NCBI RefSeq assembly: GCF_003058265.1
Contig: NZ_QBUK01000008.1
Coordinates: 181,887 to 245,886 of the forward strand
Origin: Flagellimonas amoyensis
GTDB lineage: Bacteria; Bacteroidota; Bacteroidia; Flavobacteriales; Flavobacteriaceae
Direction of reading: 5' to 3'
Length of the DNA: 64,000 bases
Part shown: positions 28,892-38,194 of the stretch, one piece after another
How positions within the stretch are numbered: the first letter of the stretch is position 1
Layout of the letters: each line of letters starts with the position of its first letter
The notes under the pieces: generated by a model
Told to the model about the DNA's origin: nothing
What the model saw: the letters and a program-made list of their open reading frames with translations, nothing else
The model's database searches: none
Program-made: the position numbers and the translations under genes

Positions 28892-30184
28892 ATGAAACCA
28901 ATCACACTGGGTCTGCTGATGACCTTCGGGCTCCTATCCTTTTCGACAATGGCCCAAGAAAAAATCGAAACCAAATACACCAAGGAAGTGGAGCGTTTGG
29001 CCAAGTCCAAAAAGGTAAAGACCGCTTTCGATTTCATTCGGCAGCAAAAGGACAGCACCACTGAGGACCTAATCACGCTCACCGAAGTGCTGGCCGCACC
29101 TTTTATGGAAGACGAACGTGGAAAGGTTTTCTCCCAAATGCTCCAGGAAGCCGGCGTGGACAGTATTTGGACCGACAAAGTCGGCAATGTGATCGGCCTA
29201 CGAAAGGGAACTTCGCGGGAACCGGGCTATGTGGGTGTCGATGCCCATTTGGACGTGGTGTTTCCTGAAGGCACCGACGTCACCGTAACGAAGGTCGGGG
29301 ACACCTTGAAGGCTCCCGGCATTGGGGACGACACCCGTGGACTGGCCATGCTCATCAGCATGCTGAAAGCCATGAACAAGGCAGAAATCAAGACCGAAAA
29401 AGACATTCTTATCGTGGGAACAGTCGGCGAAGAAGGTCTGGGCGACCTCAGGGGAATGAAATACATCTTCAACGAATCGGGGCTGGACATCGATTCTTGG
29501 ATTGCCATAGACGGGGGCAGCATCGGGCGGATAAGCAATGCCGGGTTGGGCTCCAAACGGTATAAACTGACCGTAAATGGACCTGGTGGTCATTCTTGGG
29601 GTGCTTTCGGGCTTGCCAATCCCCACCATGCCTTGGGAAAAGTTATTGCTGTTTTTTCCGAGGACGCTTGGGCATATACCTCAGGGGACATTCCTAGGAC
29701 CAGTTTCAATGTGGGCCGCATCGGTGGGGGAACCTCGGTGAACTCCATTCCCTTTGAATCGTGGATGGAAGTGGACATGCGGGCCGTGGACCCAATGAAC
29801 TTGGACGAGATCGAGGCCATTTTCAAAACATCGGTGGAAAAGGCCATTGCGGAGTACAATCATAGTGGTGTGCGGGATGAAGTGACCTACGAACTCACCA
29901 AGATTGGTGATAGGCCCTCCGGGGAGCTTTCCCCTTCCCTGCCCCTTATCCAACGGAGTATGGCCGCATCACAGTATTTCGGAGCAACGCCAAGTCTGGG
30001 ACGCGGCTCCACAAACATCAACATCCCCATTTCCAAAGGAATTCCTTCCGTGTGCATTGGTCGTGGCGGCAAAGGAGGTGGGGCACACTCGCTGCACGAA
30101 TGGTATCTCAATGACGAACCCGGTGACGAATCCATCCAATTGGCACTTCTGATCACCTTGGCCCAAGCTGGGTTGGGAAAATAA
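28892..30184 (+). CDS. Exported M20 family metallopeptidase
   Basis: 430 residues from ATG 28892 with a signal peptide ending T-M-A-Q. Di-zinc M20 motifs: D-A-H-L-D-V-V (His/Asp), G-D-D-T-R-G (bridging Asp), G-E-E-G-L-G-D (catalytic and ligand Glu), and the C-terminal H-S-L-H-E-W-Y ligand His. The dimerisation/lid domain sits between (about 215-330). It resembles tripeptidase T/Xaa-His-type enzymes; being exported, it would act on periplasmic peptides. Confidence 0.9.
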   Translation: MKPITLGLLMTFGLLSFSTMAQEKIETKYTKEVERLAKSKKVKTAFDFIRQQKDSTTEDLITLTEVLAAPFMEDERGKVFSQMLQEAGVDSIWTDKVGNVIGLRKGTSREPGYVGVDAHLDVVFPEGTDVTVTKVGDTLKAPGIGDDTRGLAMLISMLKAMNKAEIKTEKDILIVGTVGEEGLGDLRGMKYIFNESGLDIDSWIAIDGGSIGRISNAGLGSKRYKLTVNGPGGHSWGAFGLANPHHALGKVIAVFSEDAWAYTSGDIPRTSFNVGRIGGGTSVNSIPFESWMEVDMRAVDPMNLDEIEAIFKTSVEKAIAEYNHSGVRDEVTYELTKIGDRPSGELSPSLPLIQRSMAASQYFGATPSLGRGSTNINIPISKGIPSVCIGRGGKGGGAHSLHEWYLNDEPGDESIQLALLITLAQAGLGK

Positions 30185-30205
30185 ATGGTTACCCCATCAA
30201 AGAAC

Positions 30206-30240
30206 AAACCCCCTTTAGCCAACAAAGGGGGTTTTGTTTT
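30206..30240. terminator. Bidirectional terminator between M20 peptidase and amidohydrolase
   Basis: Perfect 11-bp stem AAACCCCCTTT / AAAGGGGGTTT with a 7-nt loop, followed by a T-rich run on the plus strand. It sits between convergent genes. Confidence 0.85.
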
Positions 30241-30303
30241 GCGGCACCATTTGCATGATGCCACCAACTTAGAAATAGTGATCTTCAGAGGGGCTTGATC
30301 GGT

Positions 30304-31887
30304 TTATTTACCGGCTCTCTCTTTCTTTTGTTTGTCTACCATGGCTTCCACGTCTTTCAACAATTGCTTGGCATCATAAATGATACCGTCCTTGATGGTA
30401 TATTCGATTCCTCCTACCCTTTCAGGTTTTCCGGTTTCATCGTTCAGTCTTATGGCTCCAGTACCGTAGAGCACCTTAAAGTTTTGAAGTGGGTTTTCGT
30501 CCACAAGGATCATATCGGCCAACAGACCTGGACGTACCACCCCAAACTCAATAGGCTTGCCAAGGGGCTTGAAAACTTCCTCCGCTCCGTGCATGGTAGC
30601 GGCACGCACCACTTCAAGGGGATGGAAACCAGCTTCTTGTAACATCTCCAATTCCAAGATGGTCCCAAAACCGTACAATTGGTAGATGAAACCGGAGTCG
30701 GAGCCTACGGTCACTTTTCCGCCCATGTTCTTGTACTCGTTCAAGAACTGCATCCATACCTGATAGTATTTTTTCCAGGCCACTTCATCCTCAGTGGTCC
30801 AGTCGAACCAATACGCACCATGGTTTTTACGACTTGGCTCGAAGAAATCCATTTGGGAGGGCAGCGTATATTTTTCGTGCCAGTCGGCGTTGCGTGCACG
30901 CATAACATCCCTTCCTGCGGAATAAATGGTCATGGTCGGGTTGATGTAAAAATCCAATTTTAGGAACTCGTCCAAAAGGGCATTCCATTTTTCACCACCC
31001 GGTTTCACCAAGTTCCATTGACGGGCCACTTGGCCGAAGCGGTGCTGTTCATCCCCATAATTGATGTCTATGGGAAAAGGTTGTACATCGTGGTTCTCGT
31101 ACATGGACTCGAACAGTCCATAGAAATGTGTCATACTGGTCAATCCAAGTCGGGCGGCATCGATGGCGTTCATCTGTGCCACACCACTTTGCGCCAAGTG
31201 GGCAGTACTTCCCATTCCCAAAGAATTGGCTTCATCCAATACCGCTTTCATGATGGATGGCTCATGTGCACCCAGTTTCAATCCGTCAACACCTTTTTTC
31301 TTGGCATATTGCACCCATTCCCTGGCTACTTCCGGGGTCAGGATCTTGCGGCCTTGCCACTCTTTTCCATTGCCGATACGGTGGAATGAAACCATCCGTG
31401 GGGCAACGATCTCGTTCTTGGCACTCCTTTCACGTTCCTTGAGGGACCACTCCAAGTCTCCAAAAGGGACTCCCCTAACGGTGGTGACCCCATTGGCCAA
31501 CCACAATTTATATACGTATTCTGCTTCGGGGGCTTTTGGCACCCCACCGGTATGCACGTGAAGGTCCACGATACCCGGCATCAAGTATTTTCCCGAGGCG
31601 TCAATTTCTTTGGTATTTCCGGTGCCCAGTTTAGGCCGTTTGGATTCATCAATAGGCACATGGGGAGCTCCTACGCCCACCACATCGACTATCTTGTTTT
31701 TCTCCACTACAATATCCACTGGTCCTCTTGGTGGTCCTCCGGTCCCATCGATCAAGGTTACGCCACGGATGATGAGCCTGTCAAAAGGTCCTTCCCCCTC
31801 ACCGGGCTTCCGGTCAGGTCCTCCCATCATTTGGGCACCCAACAACATGGGCACAATCAGGAAGGTTGTCAATAAAAAATGTTTCAT
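30304..31887 (-). CDS. Exported amidohydrolase family protein
   Basis: 527 residues with a signal peptide (about 1-18, ending L-L-G-A-Q). TIM-barrel amidohydrolase: small beta-sandwich with A-S-G-K-Y-L-M-P-G-I-V-D then metal motif H-V-H; candidate ligands K-L-G-A-H-E, S-T-A-H-L and catalytic Asp in G-S-D-S-G. The Gly/Pro-rich stretch after the signal is unusual but short. Family members hydrolyse C-N bonds in prolidase- or imidazolonepropionase-like reactions; substrate unknown. Together with the convergent M20 enzyme it suggests periplasmic peptide processing. Confidence 0.87.
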   Translation of the reverse strand: MKHFLLTTFLIVPMLLGAQMMGGPDRKPGEGEGPFDRLIIRGVTLIDGTGGPPRGPVDIVVEKNKIVDVVGVGAPHVPIDESKRPKLGTGNTKEIDASGKYLMPGIVDLHVHTGGVPKAPEAEYVYKLWLANGVTTVRGVPFGDLEWSLKERERSAKNEIVAPRMVSFHRIGNGKEWQGRKILTPEVAREWVQYAKKKGVDGLKLGAHEPSIMKAVLDEANSLGMGSTAHLAQSGVAQMNAIDAARLGLTSMTHFYGLFESMYENHDVQPFPIDINYGDEQHRFGQVARQWNLVKPGGEKWNALLDEFLKLDFYINPTMTIYSAGRDVMRARNADWHEKYTLPSQMDFFEPSRKNHGAYWFDWTTEDEVAWKKYYQVWMQFLNEYKNMGGKVTVGSDSGFIYQLYGFGTILELEMLQEAGFHPLEVVRAATMHGAEEVFKPLGKPIEFGVVRPGLLADMILVDENPLQNFKVLYGTGAIRLNDETGKPERVGGIEYTIKDGIIYDAKQLLKDVEAMVDKQKKERAGK

Positions 31888-32148
31888 AAAAAAGAATTAA
31901 AGGTTGGTTAATTGAGTTTTGGTCCCCGTGACTCAAGTGATCAAAAATGGCGTTGCTCAAACTTGTTTTCCGATCCAAATAAATCAGGTTCTCAATTTTA
32001 AGTTGTGAAAATCTTTGTCAGGGGTGACAAAAGTTTGCTTTTTTTGAGCAAACCCTAATTTTCACCAAAAACTATTGAAGATTCACAAAACCAAGAACTC
32101 GTTAGATAGCCCCATGATTTGGGCAGTGTGCCACTGGTAAAGTTGAGA

Positions 32149-33174
32149 TCAGCTTCTCTTTCCCCCAGCACTGAAAATATGATGTTGCGTAGCGGTAAAA
32201 TAATCCCTGAATATCTGGTTCATAGGATTTTGCATACTGGATGCCCTAATTCCCAAAAAAGGGTGAGTACCAATCATTGCCCCTGAAAGCAAACGCACCG
32301 ATTCTGAAGCTTCTTGATGGATTTCTAGCTCCATTTCTTCTGGTACTTTTTCCCCAGAATGGACCAGTTTTTCCACACGCTGTGCAAGTTCATTGGCCAA
32401 CTGTTCTGCATTCGCCGTGATGGACAGGAGTCTGTTCAGGGTTGGCCCAGGCCCTATTATGTTTTGTGCCTCTTCCATAAAATGCTGGGCCATCCCAATA
32501 TAATTTACCCATAGGGTAAGGTCTGCAAATGCCGAAAAGGGAACTTTAAAAATTGGATGTGGCTGATGCAACTCATCATACAAAAATGTATAGCGGCTGT
32601 CCACCCATTTGGATTCCACGGTAAAAGAATCCGTGGTCGTGGCCCTCAGTCCCATGGTATCCCAATCCCTACAGACTTCAACATCGTCCCGTTTAAGGAC
32701 AAAAGAACGCACCAAGGGAATCCCATCCGCTGTAAGCACCTCCCTGCCCCCTTCCAGTATTTTGGCATTGAGCGTAAAATGGGTCAGGTAGCGGGCACCA
32801 GTAGCGTATTTCCATTTCCCTGAAATGACATAACCATTGCCTTGCCGATCTGCAGTTCCGAACACACCCCCGCTTCCTCCAAAAATCGGTTTTTCAGCGT
32901 TCATGAAGATTTCTGCCGCCACTTCTTTTTGTAGGTTTCCGATAAAGAAATTGGCCCCGCTACAAAGGGTCACCGTCCATCCAAGACTTCCATCGATACG
33001 GGCAAGTTCCTTCAATTTTTCCAACCCCTCGGTCAGTGACAGTTCCAAACCACCATAACTTCTGGGCACCCAAAGATTCCAAAGGTTTTGTTGGGCTATC
33101 CAGTCCAGTACTTCCTGTGGCAACTCCTCTTTGCCAAAACAAAGCTCCTTAAGCCTCTGCATATTTTCCTTCAT
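32149..33174 (-). CDS. Acyl-CoA-dehydrogenase-like flavoprotein in the TPP-riboswitch operon
   Basis: 341 residues, shorter than the roughly 380-residue family norm. The fold is recognisable: N-terminal helices with W-V-P-R-S-Y-G-G-L, middle FAD beta domain (G-K-W-K-Y-A-T-G-A, D-W-D-T-M-G-L-R-A-T) and C-terminal four-helix bundle. No catalytic Glu of the acyl-CoA dehydrogenase type could be placed, so it may be a flavin monooxygenase of the HpaB/DszC branch. The start overlaps the pnuT stop by 26 bp (an ATG 12 bp further in is an alternative). Co-transcription puts it under TPP control; a role in thiamine salvage or breakdown is inference. Confidence 0.75.
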   Translation of the reverse strand: MKENMQRLKELCFGKEELPQEVLDWIAQQNLWNLWVPRSYGGLELSLTEGLEKLKELARIDGSLGWTVTLCSGANFFIGNLQKEVAAEIFMNAEKPIFGGSGGVFGTADRQGNGYVISGKWKYATGARYLTHFTLNAKILEGGREVLTADGIPLVRSFVLKRDDVEVCRDWDTMGLRATTTDSFTVESKWVDSRYTFLYDELHQPHPIFKVPFSAFADLTLWVNYIGMAQHFMEEAQNIIGPGPTLNRLLSITANAEQLANELAQRVEKLVHSGEKVPEEMELEIHQEASESVRLLSGAMIGTHPFLGIRASSMQNPMNQIFRDYFTATQHHIFSAGGKRS

Positions 33175-33748
33175 CTTCGCGCTTCAGTATTTTCTTCCAT
33201 TTGATATATCCGGAAACGGCGACTGCGAATAGAAATGCAGTAAGTCCGGCATAGATATAGAGTTCCTTGTAGATCAAAAGGGGTATGGATATCAGATTGC
33301 TGATGTTCAGGTAGATCCAGTTCTCTATTTTCCGTTTGGCCATCAACCACATACCTGCCCAAGCAAATGCACAGACAACAGCATCCCAATAAGGAACATC
33401 GGTGTCCGTATGTCCCGAAAGCCAGTAGGCCATCAAAACAAAGCATCCGAGAACAATCCCCAACGCAATGCCCTGCTCTTTTTTTGTTGCATATGATATT
33501 GGGGCCTCTTTTCGCTGTTTGCCTATTTTCCAATAGAACCAACCATAGATACTCATGACCAGATAATAGAGATTGAGCAAAATATCGGCATAGAGACGGG
33601 ACTGGTACATTACCCAGATACTGATCAAAATAGCGACAATACCAAAAAGATAATTGTGGACATTATTTTGTCTGGCCAAAAGCACTTGGACCACACCAAA
33701 GGCCGTGCCCAGCCATTGCAAAAAAGTCAATTGTAAAAAGATTTCCAT
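33149..33748 (-). CDS. pnuT: PnuC-family transporter, probably PnuT (thiamine)
   Basis: 199 residues from ATG 33748. Six to seven membrane helices and the PnuC signatures (Q-N-x-x-x-N-Y-L-F-G, W-Y-x-W near Y-G-W-F-Y-W). PnuC-fold proteins carry nicotinamide riboside (PnuC), riboflavin (PnuX) or thiamine (PnuT). The TPP riboswitch directly upstream assigns this copy to thiamine, transported as the free vitamin by facilitated diffusion and trapped by pyrophosphorylation. No thiamine pyrophosphokinase gene is adjacent. Confidence 0.88.
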   Translation of the reverse strand: MEIFLQLTFLQWLGTAFGVVQVLLARQNNVHNYLFGIVAILISIWVMYQSRLYADILLNLYYLVMSIYGWFYWKIGKQRKEAPISYATKKEQGIALGIVLGCFVLMAYWLSGHTDTDVPYWDAVVCAFAWAGMWLMAKRKIENWIYLNISNLISIPLLIYKELYIYAGLTAFLFAVAVSGYIKWKKILKREDEGKYAEA

Positions 33749-33819
33749 TTCAATTGGGTATCCGTGGTTACAAAAATACATGGGGTACCCAAAATGGAAT
33801 TCTGGCCAAACGGCCATGC

Positions 33820-33914
33820 CAAATCCCTACGCCAGTATTACCTGGATCAGGTGCGAAGTGGTCGACTTCCGGGTATGATCTCAGCCCTGCAAACACAGGA
33901 CACCCCATAATTTG
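33820..33914 (-). ncRNA. TPP (THI-element) riboswitch
   Basis: On the minus strand the conserved THI-box blocks appear in order: GGGGTG, then CTGAGA, ATACCCG, ACCTGATCCAGGTAATACTGG and GCGTAGGGA, with P1 formed by CAAAT (33914-33910) and ATTTG (33824-33820). The variable P3 arm is short. It senses thiamine pyrophosphate and should switch off the transporter and flavoprotein genes when TPP is abundant. A G+C-rich stretch with TGGGTAccc / TACCCA complementarity between aptamer and ATG could be the expression platform. Confidence 0.95.
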
Positions 33915-33918
33915 TGAA

Positions 33919-33926
33919 CAAAAGTA
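33919..33926 (-). promoter_or_regulatory. -7 box of the TPP-riboswitch transcript
   Basis: Minus strand TACTTTTG, full match to TAnnTTTG, placing the transcription start at about 33914, exactly at the first base of riboswitch P1. This agreement supports both calls. Confidence 0.65.
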
Positions 33927-34019
33927 TGAAATACTTATGATATCGATAAGGCATTGGCCCTCCAATCCCAAATCGCTCAGACCTTCTTTTCCAATGCAGA
34001 AAGATTGGGAAAGACATTT

Positions 34020-35111
34020 TTATGATTGTTTGGTCATGCCAAGGTTTAATTTCAATGCTTCAGGGATTTCCAATGCTGTTTCAATTTCCTTTGCCAGCTC
34101 CTCCATTATTTTTATGCCTTCCAGCTTTCCTGAAGGAAATGAAAACAATCCATTGTCATTTTGTACCGCCAAATACAGCTGCCTATCTTGAAATGATAAA
34201 AATAAAGGGCGGTCAAATCTTTCCTTCAGGGCCACAATACATTCCATAAGCGCAGAGGACAGGACATAGCGGGCTTCCACTTGGTCCGTCCCATACACCA
34301 CAAAGCTCTCGATAAACCTGGGGTCCTCCAAATGTATCTTATGCTCTTCCCTGAAGTTAAAACTCGCCATCCTGTCCCATTTGGTCAATGGATCATTGGT
34401 CAAAACCACGGTATGTCCGTCCAGTTTCTTTGTAAACTGTAGCCAACAGAACATCCCTCGGTATGTGAAATAGTGATTATCCGCCGATGCATCCGAAACC
34501 ATGTTCCCGAGTACATATTCATACAGCAGAACCAATAGGTTCAGGATGGGAATGTGCATTATTCCCCCGGTCACTCTTTTGGCCATATTCCGTTCCATAA
34601 TCCCGATATCCACCAGGTTGATGAATGTGTTGTTGACCTTGCCCCTTATCTGACCAAAACTATATGTTGGTGTATCTTTTTTTACCCATGGAAAGAATTT
34701 GCTATGCATGATCTCTTTTATGGGAGATGCGGCGCCTTGGGTAAATTCTACCTGAGGGAACAAGGTCTTCACCATTTTTGCCATGGTCTCCTTTTCCCTT
34801 TGTTTAAACTTTTGAAAGGCTTTGGCAAAAAGAAAGGTCGCCGGATACAGCAAAACCAACAATCCCACTATTGGATAAACATTTGCATAAGGGTTGTCCT
34901 GAGTGGACAGATGGGGTTCTAAAACCGACCAAAAGTCAAGCTTAAAGAATGACAAATGATTGCCCAGCAGTAGCAATGTCATCAACAAAATGTACAAACC
35001 TGCAACGCCCCACATCATCTTTTGGAAAAATAGGGTGCGCTTCCTCTTTTTATAGATGCCGCCGAGTGCCTCGCTGGTTTCGCTATATGCTTTCTGTATC
35101 TGATGCTGCAT
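34020..35111 (-). CDS. DUF3137 membrane protein of the LemA operon
   Basis: 363 residues. Two membrane helices near the N-terminus (about 30-50 and 80-98) precede a conserved DUF3137 soluble domain (G-x-V-x-x-T-F-I-N-L-V-D-I-G; later W-L-Q-F and E-x-x-F-x-V-Y-G-x-D-Q-V-E-A-R-Y). DUF3137 proteins are regularly encoded next to LemA; function unknown. Last gene of an eight-gene minus-strand operon, 3 bp after DUF1266. Confidence 0.8.
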   Translation of the reverse strand: MQHQIQKAYSETSEALGGIYKKRKRTLFFQKMMWGVAGLYILLMTLLLLGNHLSFFKLDFWSVLEPHLSTQDNPYANVYPIVGLLVLLYPATFLFAKAFQKFKQREKETMAKMVKTLFPQVEFTQGAASPIKEIMHSKFFPWVKKDTPTYSFGQIRGKVNNTFINLVDIGIMERNMAKRVTGGIMHIPILNLLVLLYEYVLGNMVSDASADNHYFTYRGMFCWLQFTKKLDGHTVVLTNDPLTKWDRMASFNFREEHKIHLEDPRFIESFVVYGTDQVEARYVLSSALMECIVALKERFDRPLFLSFQDRQLYLAVQNDNGLFSFPSGKLEGIKIMEELAKEIETALEIPEALKLNLGMTKQS

Positions 35112-35114
35112 GGT

Positions 35115-35924
35115 CTAGCGTGGCCAATCTAAAGTGTTCCAAGGACTATCGGGATGCTCCATCACCTGTTTGTAGACATGGTAAATTTGTTCTTTATGGG
35201 GATTGTAATCCGATTTCATATCCAAGAAAAAACCAATGGCAAAGCTTTTTCCGAATTCTTCCCAAGATGAAAAATGCTGCAATGCCAATGCTTTTGCAAA
35301 ATGGATGACCTTCCATGCGTCCTTTTCAGAAATCAAGCCAGCGGTATACGCTTTTCGGGCTTGTCCCACCAATATCGCTGCATCATAACCGGCCACACCC
35401 AGTTCCAATTCGGAGTCGAATAGTAAGATGCCTTTTTGCTTTAACGTATCCGAAACCTCACCGGTACGTAAAAACTCCAAAAAGCGGTGTGCCCGCTCAT
35501 TATCCCCAAATTTTTCGTCCATGAGCCTACCCCACTGCTCTTCCGGTTCTTTTTGAACCATAGGATAAATAAAATCAAAATACCAGCGGCGGCCATCTTT
35601 CATAAAATACTCGGTCAACCCCCAATAACCCTCAGGGGTGTCTATCCACCACCCTTCCAAATAGGGCTTGATTTCCTTCGCATTAAGAAATGTGAGTGTA
35701 TTGGTATCTGCGCCCCACCATTCAGAAATTGGGGTGTAGAGTGCAATGGCAAAGCGTTGTTCCTCGCTCAGGTCACTGTTGGAGGCCTTTTTGAATCTTG
35801 CATCTGTTAGATCTGGGGCATCATATTCCTTTTTTCCTATTTTGAAATAGCGATACGCATAGGAGGCAATCGCCAGTACCAGTAGTATGTAGCTGTACCA
35901 AGGCAGGTTTTCGAACATTTGCAT
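35115..35924 (-). CDS. DUF1266 domain protein
   Basis: 269 residues. One N-terminal membrane helix (about 10-25), then a DUF1266 domain: W-W-x-D-T-P-E-G-Y-W, a G-Y-D-A-A motif and the C-terminal A-x-x-F-x-S-W-E-E-F-G-K-S-F-x-x-G. DUF1266 proteins are helical and uncharacterised, common near polymorphic-toxin or LemA-type loci. A second ATG two codons in is an alternative start. Spaced 3 bp from LemA and 3 bp from DUF3137. Confidence 0.78.
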   Translation of the reverse strand: MQMFENLPWYSYILLVLAIASYAYRYFKIGKKEYDAPDLTDARFKKASNSDLSEEQRFAIALYTPISEWWGADTNTLTFLNAKEIKPYLEGWWIDTPEGYWGLTEYFMKDGRRWYFDFIYPMVQKEPEEQWGRLMDEKFGDNERAHRFLEFLRTGEVSDTLKQKGILLFDSELELGVAGYDAAILVGQARKAYTAGLISEKDAWKVIHFAKALALQHFSSWEEFGKSFAIGFFLDMKSDYNPHKEQIYHVYKQVMEHPDSPWNTLDWPR

Positions 35925-35927
35925 GAT

Positions 35928-36494
35928 TTATCGGTTTACTAATTGGTTGATGTCTATTTCTTTCTGTTCCGCTTTGGATATATCCAACAATTCCGCAGCT
36001 TTGTCTTTTCGCAATTGCGCCACCACATTGGCCGGAAACATTTGGATTTTATTGTTATATAGGGTAACCGCTGCATTATAGGCCCTTCGCGCCGCGGAGA
36101 TATGGTCCTCGATATCGGTAAGTTTATGCTGAAGGTCAAGAAACTGTGTATCCGCCTTTAGAGTTGGATAATTTTCCACGTTCAGGGTAAGACCTCCCAT
36201 GATCTTTGTCAGTTCATTGGATGCCTGGATCTTTTCCTTTGGATCCGAGGCCGCATGTATTTGGCTGCGAAGCTGGGTCACTTTCACCAGTATTTCCTTT
36301 TCGTGCGCCAAATACTTGTTGAGCATGGCCACAAGGTTCGGGATAAGGTCGAATCGCTTTTTCAGATAGATTTCAATACTGCCAAAGGCTTGCGCCACTT
36401 GGTTCTTCCTTGCGATGATCTGGTTGTTGGCGATGATGGCAATCATACCGATAAGCACCACAAGGGAAATGGTAATGACGAGGATTATTTTCAT
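35928..36494 (-). CDS. lemA: LemA family protein
   Basis: 188 residues. One N-terminal membrane helix (about 4-22) followed by the LemA helical domain with the signature V-A-Q-A-F-G-S-I-E-I-Y-L-K-K-R-F-D-L-I-P-N-L-V and A-A-R-R-A-Y-N-A-A-V-T-x-Y-N. LemA proteins are inner-membrane-anchored coiled-coil proteins of unclear function, often linked to envelope stress or to TPM/DUF3137 partners. No TPM-domain gene is present here, which is unusual. Confidence 0.92.
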   Translation of the reverse strand: MKIILVITISLVVLIGMIAIIANNQIIARKNQVAQAFGSIEIYLKKRFDLIPNLVAMLNKYLAHEKEILVKVTQLRSQIHAASDPKEKIQASNELTKIMGGLTLNVENYPTLKADTQFLDLQHKLTDIEDHISAARRAYNAAVTLYNNKIQMFPANVVAQLRKDKAAELLDISKAEQKEIDINQLVNR

Positions 36495-36498
36495 CTGT

Positions 36499-37803
36499 TC
36501 AAATTTTATGTGTTTTGTATTCTTTACCGTTGAATTTCAACACCGTGGTTTCGGTTGAAGTCGTTTCCTTGGAAATGCATTTCCCATTCCCATCTTCTTC
36601 GTTTATGGTTTTGACAATCTTGCTTTTCACCAAAACATCAAACCAGCCATTGGTCTGTTCATTAGATAAAATGAGCACCTTTTCGGTGCGGTAAAATTCC
36701 CCTTGGCAACTGGTATCCCATTCGCCACCGTAGTCCATCACGCTGAAATTGTTCAGGATTTTATGTAGCTCCTGACCAGATTTTATAAAAAGTGATAGGG
36801 TTTCATTCTCATAGGGATTTGCGCTGGACATTCCATGATAGCGTACCCGTATGCCAAAAGCGCTGCTCCCTTCGGATAGATTGTATGGGGATGTGTCGAT
36901 TTGTATTTCTGTAAGCACTACCGCATCGGAAATCCAATGATTGGTTTTGGCACTTTCAAAGAAGCTGTGTGTGATGTCCCCAGTCTGATGATCCACAATG
37001 ACGATATGGCTGTTGAGTTCAAAATAATGTTCTCCCTCATCAACAATTTCGGGGATGACCACAATTTCGCCACTTGGGTAGTGGTCCAAGGTCTTTGAAG
37101 CGATCAAATCCGCCTTTACCTCCAGAGGTTGAAGCCCTAGTGCATTCATTACGGATAAAATCAGGGGATATTCCGGAAGGGTTTCACTGAGGATCTTGGA
37201 ATCCATTGCTTCTATTTTCCCATCACTTTGGATACTGTATTCCTCTTGCCCGATCTCTTTTTTATCTGTCCAAAAAATACGGTTCGTTGTAATTTTGTTC
37301 TCGCTTATCCTCGATACCACTCTCGTCATGCCCTCTGCAATTTCATCGTAGGCAATCAATTGATGGTCGACAATATTTCCCTCGAGATCATAGTTGATCA
37401 ATGTGGATTCCATTTCAAGACCTCCTTTTTTGAAGGTCACCACGACCGTATGATAGTTTGGGGACAATTCCAATCTGTATGAGGTCATTGATTGATATTT
37501 GGAACCTTCAGCATAGAAATCAGGATATATTTTTTCGATACGTAGAGACTCGCTTTCAATATTGCCCAGGTTATCTTCATCGATAAAAAGATCAAAATTT
37601 GTGGTATCGATGTGGGGCAATTGTTTTGTTTTGGTCATGGTGATCACCGCATCGAAATCAATGTTTTTTTGGGTATCATTGCCCTTGGACACCAACTGTT
37701 CCGCTGGTGCGCCCTGTTCAGTGACTTCCAGTTTCCTCTCCGTTTTTGGATTTTGGTCACAGGAAACCAGCAAAATCAATAAGGTTGCATATACTAATTT
37801 CAT
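36499..37803 (-). CDS. Unrecognised lipoprotein, fifth gene of the LemA operon
   Basis: 434 residues with lipobox L-V-S-C (Cys15) after a short signal. The rest is beta-rich with many Glu/Asp/Thr and no recognisable domain; a cluster of Tyr-containing strands and a C-terminal W-D-T-S-C-Q-G-E-F segment are visible. Probably anchored on the periplasmic face. It lies 18 bp after the previous gene and 4 bp before lemA. Confidence 0.7.
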   Translation of the reverse strand: MKLVYATLLILLVSCDQNPKTERKLEVTEQGAPAEQLVSKGNDTQKNIDFDAVITMTKTKQLPHIDTTNFDLFIDEDNLGNIESESLRIEKIYPDFYAEGSKYQSMTSYRLELSPNYHTVVVTFKKGGLEMESTLINYDLEGNIVDHQLIAYDEIAEGMTRVVSRISENKITTNRIFWTDKKEIGQEEYSIQSDGKIEAMDSKILSETLPEYPLILSVMNALGLQPLEVKADLIASKTLDHYPSGEIVVIPEIVDEGEHYFELNSHIVIVDHQTGDITHSFFESAKTNHWISDAVVLTEIQIDTSPYNLSEGSSAFGIRVRYHGMSSANPYENETLSLFIKSGQELHKILNNFSVMDYGGEWDTSCQGEFYRTEKVLILSNEQTNGWFDVLVKSKIVKTINEEDGNGKCISKETTSTETTVLKFNGKEYKTHKI

Positions 37804-37821
37804 CCCTTCAAATGGTTTGCT

Positions 37822-38190
37822 TTATATAATATCAATGGTTTTTTCCAACAGGTAATGCACAGTGGCCACCACAGCCAGTACAATGCATAAGGCCAGCATA
37901 CGAGCCCATACTTTATTCGTTCCAGAAATCTTCTTCTTGTCTATGAGGAAGACATCTAACATGATGAAGAGGATTGTCACAATACTGCCAATGATCAGTC
38001 CCATGCGAAGGAGCCCAAAGACATATAGCTTACCAAAGAAAAAATTCCAAAGGTTGGTTGCTTCGGGCAACGGGCCCAATACCAGATACATGTAGCCGAT
38101 ACCCAAAAGAAGGGCGGCCATGGTCCACAGGGCATATCCCAAAACCATTTTGGACCAATTTCGACGTGATATGGTTGCTACCTTGTTCAT
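37822..38190 (-). CDS. Small three-helix membrane protein of the LemA operon
   Basis: 122 residues with three predicted membrane helices (about 15-35, 55-80 and 98-118) and a Lys-rich loop (D-K-K-K-I-S-G-T-N-K). No family recognised. It is 4 bp after its upstream neighbour and 18 bp before the lipoprotein gene. Confidence 0.65.
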   Translation of the reverse strand: MNKVATISRRNWSKMVLGYALWTMAALLLGIGYMYLVLGPLPEATNLWNFFFGKLYVFGLLRMGLIIGSIVTILFIMLDVFLIDKKKISGTNKVWARMLALCIVLAVVATVHYLLEKTIDII

Positions 38191-38194
38191 TTTT

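Noticed and set aside
33149..33748. Nicotinamide riboside transporter PnuC
   Set aside because: The TPP riboswitch immediately upstream points to thiamine.
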